Shown: positions 59,553 to 64,000 of the stretch, piece after piece
Layout of the letters: each line of letters begins with the position of its first letter
Numbering within the stretch: position 1 is the stretch's first letter
DNA from: CBDAPX01 sp965198725
Lineage (GTDB): Bacteria > Pseudomonadota > Alphaproteobacteria > Rhodobacterales > Rhodobacteraceae
Direction of reading: 5' to 3'
NCBI GenBank assembly: GCA_965198725.1
Contig: CBDAPX010000002.1
Coordinates: forward strand, 434,001 to 498,000
Length of the DNA stretch: 64,000 bases
The notes under the pieces: model-generated
Told to the model about the DNA's origin: nothing
The model's input: only the letters and a program-made list of their open reading frames with translations
The model's database searches: none
Translations under genes and position numbers: made by a program

Positions 59553-61196
59553 ATGGCTGCTAAGGACGTCAAATTTGACACCGATGCCCGTAACCGCATG
59601 CTGAACGGCGTGAACATCCTCGCCGATGCGGTCAAAGTAACCCTGGGCCCCAAAGGCCGTAACGTGGTCCTGGACAAATCCTTTGGCGCACCGCGCATCA
59701 CCAAAGACGGTGTTTCGGTTGCCAAGGAAATCGAACTGGAAGACAAGTTCGAGAACATGGGCGCGCAAATGGTCAAAGAAGTGGCCCAGCGTACCAATGA
59801 CGAAGCCGGTGACGGCACCACCACTGCAACTCTTCTGGCCCAAGCCATCGTCAAAGAAGGCATGAAGTCGGTTGCAGCTGGCATGAACCCGATGGACCTC
59901 AAGCGCGGTATCGATCTGGCAACATCGAAAGTTGTCGAAGCGATCAAAGCGGCGTCGCGTGAAGTCAAAGACAGCGACGAAGTTGCCCAGGTTGGCACCA
60001 TCTCTGCCAACGGCGAAGCGGAAATCGGTTCGCAAATCGCTGACGCGATGCAAAAAGTTGGCAACGAAGGCGTCATCACCGTTGAAGAGAACAAAGGCCT
60101 GGAAACAGAGACCGATGTTGTTGAAGGCATGCAGTTCGACCGCGGTTACCTGTCACCTTACTTTGTCACTAACGCTGACAAAATGACGGCTGAGCTGGAA
60201 GACTGCATGATCCTGCTGCACGAGAAGAAACTCTCGTCGCTGCAGCCGATGGTTCCGCTGTTGGAATCGGTGATCCAGTCGCAAAAGCCGCTGCTGATCA
60301 TTGCAGAAGATGTTGAAGGCGAAGCGCTGGCAACTCTGGTTGTGAACAAACTGCGCGGCGGCCTCAAAATCGCAGCCGTCAAAGCACCTGGCTTCGGCGA
60401 CCGTCGTAAGGCGATGCTGCAGGACATCGCGATCCTGACCGGTGGTCAAGTGATCTCGGAAGACCTGGGCATGAAGCTTGAGTCCGTCACCATGGACATG
60501 CTCGGCACTGCCAAGAAAGTGTCGATCACCAAAGACGAAACCACCGTTGTTGACGGTGCTGGCGAGAAAGCCGAGATCGAAGCACGTGTTGCTCAGATCC
60601 GCGGCCAGATCGAAGAAACTTCGTCCGACTACGACCGTGAAAAACTGCAAGAGCGCGTTGCCAAACTGGCAGGCGGTGTTGCCGTGATCCGCGTTGGTGG
60701 CATGACCGAAGTGGAAGTGAAAGAGCGTAAGGACCGCGTCGATGATGCGCTGAACGCAACCCGCGCTGCTGTCCAAGAAGGCGTTGTCGTGGGTGGTGGT
60801 GTTGCACTGGTTCAAGGCGGCAAGGCACTGGAAGGTGTCGAAGGCGCAAACGCAGACCAGAACGCAGGTATCGCCATCGTCAAGCACGCCATCGAAGCGC
60901 CGCTGCGCCAGATCGCCGAAAACTCGGGCGTTGACGGTGCGGTTGTTGCCGGCAAGGTTCGCGAAAGCGGCGATACATCCTTCGGCTTCAACGCACAAAC
61001 CGAAGAGTATGGCGACCTGTTCGCCTTCGGTGTGATCGACCCGGCCAAAGTGGTTCGTACCGCTCTGGAAGACGCAGCCTCGGTTGCCGGTCTCTTGATC
61101 ACCACCGAAGCGATGGTGGCAGACAAGCCGGCCAAAGAAGGCGCAGCCCCTGCAGGCGGCATGCCCGACATGGGCGGTATGGGCGGCATGATGTAA
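59553..61196 (+). CDS. groEL: Chaperonin GroEL
   Basis: A 547-residue chaperonin that refolds proteins in its double ring. 'AAKDVKFDTDARNRML' at the start, the ATP-binding 'GDGTTTATLLAQAI' near residue 86 and the Gly/Met-rich C-terminus ending 'GGMGGMM' are present. AGGAGAGA precedes the ATG. It is the last gene of the groESL unit and is followed by a terminator at 61219-61248. Confidence 0.98.
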   Translation: MAAKDVKFDTDARNRMLNGVNILADAVKVTLGPKGRNVVLDKSFGAPRITKDGVSVAKEIELEDKFENMGAQMVKEVAQRTNDEAGDGTTTATLLAQAIVKEGMKSVAAGMNPMDLKRGIDLATSKVVEAIKAASREVKDSDEVAQVGTISANGEAEIGSQIADAMQKVGNEGVITVEENKGLETETDVVEGMQFDRGYLSPYFVTNADKMTAELEDCMILLHEKKLSSLQPMVPLLESVIQSQKPLLIIAEDVEGEALATLVVNKLRGGLKIAAVKAPGFGDRRKAMLQDIAILTGGQVISEDLGMKLESVTMDMLGTAKKVSITKDETTVVDGAGEKAEIEARVAQIRGQIEETSSDYDREKLQERVAKLAGGVAVIRVGGMTEVEVKERKDRVDDALNATRAAVQEGVVVGGGVALVQGGKALEGVEGANADQNAGIAIVKHAIEAPLRQIAENSGVDGAVVAGKVRESGDTSFGFNAQTEEYGDLFAFGVIDPAKVVRTALEDAASVAGLLITTEAMVADKPAKEGAAPAGGMPDMGGMGGMM

Positions 61197-61218
61197 GCCA
61201 TCCGGCCTGAAGAATGAG

Positions 61219-61248
61219 AAGGGGTCGCCATCTGGCGGCCCCTTTTTT
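61219..61248 (+). terminator. Rho-independent terminator of groESL
   Basis: AAGGGGTCGCC - ATCT - GGCGGCCCCTT stem with one mismatch, followed by TTTTGA, 22 bases after groEL. Confidence 0.88.
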
Positions 61249-61306
61249 GAGGAGTGTTGTCGGCGCGGCCCATGCTGTGGCGTTGGTGGTCTGAGGCGCT
61301 GCGGTC

Positions 61307-61341
61307 CGCCTCCGGCGGGGGTATTTTCGACAAGAAAGAAG
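61307..61341 (+). repeat. Diverged GAGTATTT-type repeat after groESL
   Basis: Shows the same plan as the other copies (hairpin CGCC-TCC-GGCG, then GGGTATTTTCG, then a purine-rich tail AAGAAAGAAG), with more sequence change. It lies between the groESL terminator and the convergent GGCT-like gene. Confidence 0.5.
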
Positions 61342-61391
61342 CCAGAGGCCGCGAGAGATTTTCGGGTCGTGTGCGCGCGATGATGCGGGTT

Positions 61392-61838
61392 TTAGCGGAC
61401 GTTTGGCGCGATCTGATGAAAGCGGCCGCTGGGCACATGTTCGGCCTCGGATATGTCCCAGCTGTATAGATAGCTGATCGCTTCTCGGTACGTGCCGTCA
61501 TCGAGCCGGACCATCACCTTGCGGCGCAGGAATTCATGCGGTTCCGGCCAGTCAGGCGAACACGCTTCGTAAGCGTCAAAGGCGTCAAACACGTCGTCGG
61601 GCGCATGGACTTCGTAAATCTCACCATACACCCGGTCCGCGGCGCGGGGCGAGGGCAGCGCGCCGGGGTAAAAATTCTGTCCGGGGTCGTCTGGGTCGTT
61701 GATGATATAGAGCCGCGCCTGGATGCTGCCGCGTCCGATCAGAGTGCCGTTTTCGCGCAGGAGCGTCCCCATGGCATGTTCCGCAGATGTCAGAAGCGTG
61801 CCATAGACAAAAAGGCAGGGTGTCGGGGGATTGGGCAT
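61392..61838 (-). CDS. Gamma-glutamylcyclotransferase-like (AIG2/GGCT fold) protein
   Basis: A 148-residue protein with the GGCT entry motif 'CLFVYGTLLTSAEHA' and 'RLYIINDPDDPGQNFYPGAL', then 'DVFDAFDAYEACSP' with the conserved catalytic Glu/Asp region and 'YLYSWDI'. It may release 5-oxoproline from gamma-glutamyl compounds. The start at 61838 gives the normal family N-terminus; the open frame further upstream lies antisense to the next gene. Confidence 0.83.
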   Translation of the reverse strand: MPNPPTPCLFVYGTLLTSAEHAMGTLLRENGTLIGRGSIQARLYIINDPDDPGQNFYPGALPSPRAADRVYGEIYEVHAPDDVFDAFDAYEACSPDWPEPHEFLRRKVMVRLDDGTYREAISYLYSWDISEAEHVPSGRFHQIAPNVR

Positions 61839-61937
61839 CAAAAATCTCGGTGCGCTTGGGCTGTCTTTTGCCGGACAATAGGCACAGGTTGGGGTGGGTA
61901 AAACCCCAATTGCACGCTGTTGGGAGGCTGGATCGAG

Positions 61938-62237
61938 ATGAGCCGCAAAGACCGTCGGAAATCGATGCGCATTCCAGTGACGGCGCCGTCCCTGGCCGTG
62001 TTGCGGGCACAAGCGCAAGGTCGCAGTCTGGGGGATGCCGCGCGGCGGCTTGTTGAGCACTCTCTGGGCTGGGATGTGCCCGCATCACCGATGGGGGGAG
62101 AGGTGGTGCGTCATCTCGGCGTGCAGTTACCACGATCAGTTTTGAGGCGTGTTCGCGCGCAGGCCAGAGAGCGCGGGTTGACGCCCGAAGAGTTGGTGGC
62201 GCGACTGATCGCGCAGCATAGTATGCCAAATCTCTGA
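61938..62237 (+). CDS. Hypothetical protein with two ribbon-helix-helix-like repeats
   Basis: A 99-residue basic protein. It has two segments of similar plan, residues 10-43 ('MRIPVTAPSLAVLRAQA', then 'SLGDAARRLVEHSL') and 60-94 ('LGVQLPRSVLRRVRAQA', then 'TPEELVARLIAQHS'): a short strand, a basic helix with R/Q-A-Q-A, and a second helix. This resembles two ribbon-helix-helix units in one chain, which could bind DNA. This is pattern recognition only. The start at 61938 is uncertain; a TTG at 61920 follows the same frame. No partner toxin is nearby. Confidence 0.55.
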   Translation: MSRKDRRKSMRIPVTAPSLAVLRAQAQGRSLGDAARRLVEHSLGWDVPASPMGGEVVRHLGVQLPRSVLRRVRAQARERGLTPEELVARLIAQHSMPNL

Positions 62238-62300
62238 TCCGTGATCGGCAATTGGTGTCTAACCCATTGCCTTTCTTGCGTTTCCCGTTAAGCCGGTGGC

Positions 62301-63146
62301 ATGCGCCTTGCCCTTCTCATTGCCCTTACCATGACGGCTTTTGCCTCTAATTCCCTGTTGAACCGGCTGGCGGTGGACAGCGGAGCGATATCTGCGCCGC
62401 TGTTTGCCATTCTGCGCGTGGCGGCGGGTGCCGCAATGTTGACGTTGGTCGCGATGGTGCAACGGCGGCGGCTGGTTTTGACCGGCTGGCAAAGGATGCA
62501 GGGCGCCGGTGGGCTTGCACTGTATATGATCGGGTTTTCGCTGGCCTATATCAGCCTGGATGCGGGATTGGGCGCACTTGTCCTTTTTGGTGTTGTCCAG
62601 ATTGCGATTTTCTGTACCGCCGCGCTGGGCGGCACACCGGCGTCTCGTCGTCAGGTTGTCAGCACTGTGATCGCGTTTTGCGGTCTGGTCTGGCTTTTGT
62701 GGCCGGGTGAGGATGTAAGGTATTCATGGCTGGCCATCGGCGCGATGGTTTTGGCCGCCTTGGGCTGGTCGGCCTATACGATGGCGGGCCGCAAAGAGGT
62801 CGACATCATGGCCGGGAGTGCCGCCAATTTCATCCTCGCCGTGCCATTGGTGACTGCAGCGGCGCTGATCTATGGCTTGGGCGAGGTCCCCCGGGCTCAG
62901 GGGGTTCTGCTGGCTCTTATTTCCGGGGCGATTACGTCTGGGTTGGGCTATGCGCTTTGGTATTGGATCTTGCCACAGATCACGGCGGCATTTGCGGCAA
63001 CCGTTCAGCTGAGCGCGCCGGTCATTGCCGTGATCGGTGGTGTCCGGCTGCTGGGTGAGCCGCTTTCGCTGCAATTGGTGGGGGGTGCTGCGATTGTCAT
63101 TGGCGGCATCGCCCTTGCGTTGCCAAAGCCGACAAAGCGGGCCTGA
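62301..63146 (+). CDS. EamA (DMT superfamily) exporter
   Basis: A 281-residue membrane protein with about ten hydrophobic segments and two EamA repeats. The first starts 'LLIALTMTAFASNSLLNRLA', the second near residue 145 ('WLAIGAMVLAALGWSAYTM'), and each ends in the usual G/A-rich helix ('TVQLSAPVIAVIGGVRLLGE'). It probably exports a small metabolite or amino acid; substrate unknown. Confidence 0.87.
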   Translation: MRLALLIALTMTAFASNSLLNRLAVDSGAISAPLFAILRVAAGAAMLTLVAMVQRRRLVLTGWQRMQGAGGLALYMIGFSLAYISLDAGLGALVLFGVVQIAIFCTAALGGTPASRRQVVSTVIAFCGLVWLLWPGEDVRYSWLAIGAMVLAALGWSAYTMAGRKEVDIMAGSAANFILAVPLVTAAALIYGLGEVPRAQGVLLALISGAITSGLGYALWYWILPQITAAFAATVQLSAPVIAVIGGVRLLGEPLSLQLVGGAAIVIGGIALALPKPTKRA

Positions 63147-63185
63147 CCCCTTTCCGTTTCGCAAAAACTGGCCTATGCCGCCGAT

Positions 63186-63941
63186 ATGCGTTGGGTTGTT
63201 TTCCTGTTCCTGTTGATGAGCGCGACGGTCGCGCGGGCGGATTGCGTGCTGTTGTTGCACGGGCTGGCGCGGACAGAGGCCTCTTTCCTGATCATGGAGG
63301 AGGCGTTGGAGGCGCAAGGATATGACGTTGTCCGGCCCGGTTATCCGTCAACCGAATTGCCGATCGAAGACCTGGTCAAGGACGTGTTTGAACCCGCCTT
63401 TGAGGCATGTGGTGATCAGACCGTTCATATGGTGGCACATTCGATGGGCGGTATCCTGATCCGTTATTGGATGCAGGATCATACGCCTGAAAACCTGGGC
63501 CGCGTCGTCATGTTGGGTCCGCCAAATCAGGGCAGTCAATTGGTGGATGAACTGGGCGATCTCGAAGTCTTTGGCTGGATACATGGCCCGGCCGGTTTGC
63601 AATTGGGCACGGGGCCCGAAAGCCTGCCGCGCAGCCTGCCACCGGTAGAGTTTGAATTGGGCGTGATCGCGGGAGATCACAGTTTGAACCCGGTCTTTTC
63701 GTCGATGATCGACGGGCCGGATGACGGGAAGGTATCGGTTGAGACCACCAAGGTGGACGGGATGGCCGAACACATCGTCCTGCACGCGAACCATACGTTC
63801 ATCATGAATGCGCCGCGTGTCGTTGGGAATGTCATCCATTTTCTGGAAACCGGTCGCTTTGATCCATCGCTGACGTGGTTGGACGGCGTGATGCAAACCG
63901 TGCCCTGTTTGGACGGCTCTTGCCTGGGTCTGGATGAATGA
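63186..63941 (+). CDS. Lipase-like alpha/beta hydrolase, exported
   Basis: A 251-residue protein with a signal peptide ending 'ATVARAD'. The strand 'CVLLLHGLARTEAS' holds the oxyanion loop, the nucleophile is Ser in 'AHSMGGILIRYW', and the C-terminal 'LHANHTFIMNAP' has the catalytic His. It looks like a small triacylglycerol lipase/esterase of the periplasm. The stop overlaps the next start by four bases (ATGA). Confidence 0.87.
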   Translation: MRWVVFLFLLMSATVARADCVLLLHGLARTEASFLIMEEALEAQGYDVVRPGYPSTELPIEDLVKDVFEPAFEACGDQTVHMVAHSMGGILIRYWMQDHTPENLGRVVMLGPPNQGSQLVDELGDLEVFGWIHGPAGLQLGTGPESLPRSLPPVEFELGVIAGDHSLNPVFSSMIDGPDDGKVSVETTKVDGMAEHIVLHANHTFIMNAPRVVGNVIHFLETGRFDPSLTWLDGVMQTVPCLDGSCLGLDE

Positions 63942-64000
63942 CACTTTCCCTGACCTTTACGGGGGCCGAGGTGTTGCGGCCCGGCGGGTTGGATCCTGCG
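63938..64000 (+). CDS. Start of an unidentified gene, possibly an amidohydrolase (partial)
   Basis: Only 21 codons lie before the window edge: 'MTLSLTFTGAEVLRPGGLD' and two more. The pattern (strand, then G-A-x-V-L, then a loop) resembles the N-terminus of metal-dependent amidohydrolases of the PhnM type, but this is too short for a firm call. The ATG overlaps the stop of the lipase-like gene by four bases. Confidence 0.5.
   Translation, partial: MTLSLTFTGAEVLRPGGLDPA

Overview
The window is about 64 kb of chromosomal sequence from an alphaproteobacterium of the Roseobacter group (Rhodobacteraceae/Rhodobacterales). This is inferred from the gene content: a short HisG with a HisZ partner, a coenzyme B12-dependent NrdJ, a stand-alone rpsD, atpHAGDC without the F0 genes, a CIRCE-controlled groESL, and many families typical of Rhodobacterales (DUF1489, DUF2125, DUF2161, a Hint-domain protein, an H-type lectin next to atpC, a TIGR01459 HAD protein). 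GC content is high throughout. I see no tRNA, rRNA, CRISPR array, prophage or complete insertion sequence.

Layout. 1-7.4 kb (minus strand): a purine module, xdhA-xdhB-xdhC followed by a nucleoside-type ABC transporter (ATPase, permease, and a second permease cut by the window edge). 7.6-8.5 kb: an ArsR-type regulator and an SRPBCC/AHSA1 protein behind one promoter with two matching palindromes. 8.6-12.7 kb: dnaE, a RidA-like gene and slyX. 12.5-14.1 kb: a glycosyltransferase gene lying between an intact slyX and a decayed slyX copy, with a perfect 68-bp direct repeat. 14.1-17.4 kb: hisS-hisZ-hisG. 17.4-22.6 kb: DUF1489, nrdJ, an LpxR-like lipid A deacylase and a Hint-domain protein. 22.7-23.5 kb: rpsD with a structured leader and a strong terminator. 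23.6-25.9 kb: a TIGR03805/TIGR03806 pair (beta-helix protein plus diheme cytochrome) in which the first gene carries a one-base frameshift. 25.9-31.8 kb: AsnC-type regulator, class V aminotransferase, hisC-tyrC-extensin-like cluster, DUF2125. 31.8-36.0 kb: ChaC-like enzyme and an ExbB/MotA-like plus MotB/OmpA-like envelope pair with a very long coiled coil. 36.0-41.1 kb: M23 peptidase, clpA, gloB and a methyltransferase. 41.4-46.3 kb: atpHAGDC. 46.3-56.6 kb: H-type lectin, prs, isomerase/hydrolase, ribF-ycgN-threonine aldolase, MaoC, HAD protein, two small exported proteins, DUF389 protein and a Mn-dependent pyrophosphatase. 56.7-64 kb: DUF2161, a PAS-GAF-GGDEF protein, groESL, a GGCT-like enzyme, a double ribbon-helix-helix candidate, an EamA exporter, a lipase-like hydrolase and the start of another gene.

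Most of the window is core metabolism and macromolecular synthesis, and many gene pairs overlap by 1 or 4 bases (TGATG, ATGA), which suggests tight operons with coupled translation. The most unusual signal is a short repeat family (hairpin GCC-N3-GGC, then GAGTATTT, then a purine-rich GAAGAGAAGAAG tail). It lies between genes at several places and also appears in frame inside two unrelated coding sequences, xdhB and nrdJ, where both copies encode SISEEKK. The next best leads are the glycosyltransferase inserted at a duplicated slyX, the twin-palindrome ArsR promoter with a probably leaderless mRNA, and the coiled-coil stator-like pair. I did not find a convincing new defence or mobile system.
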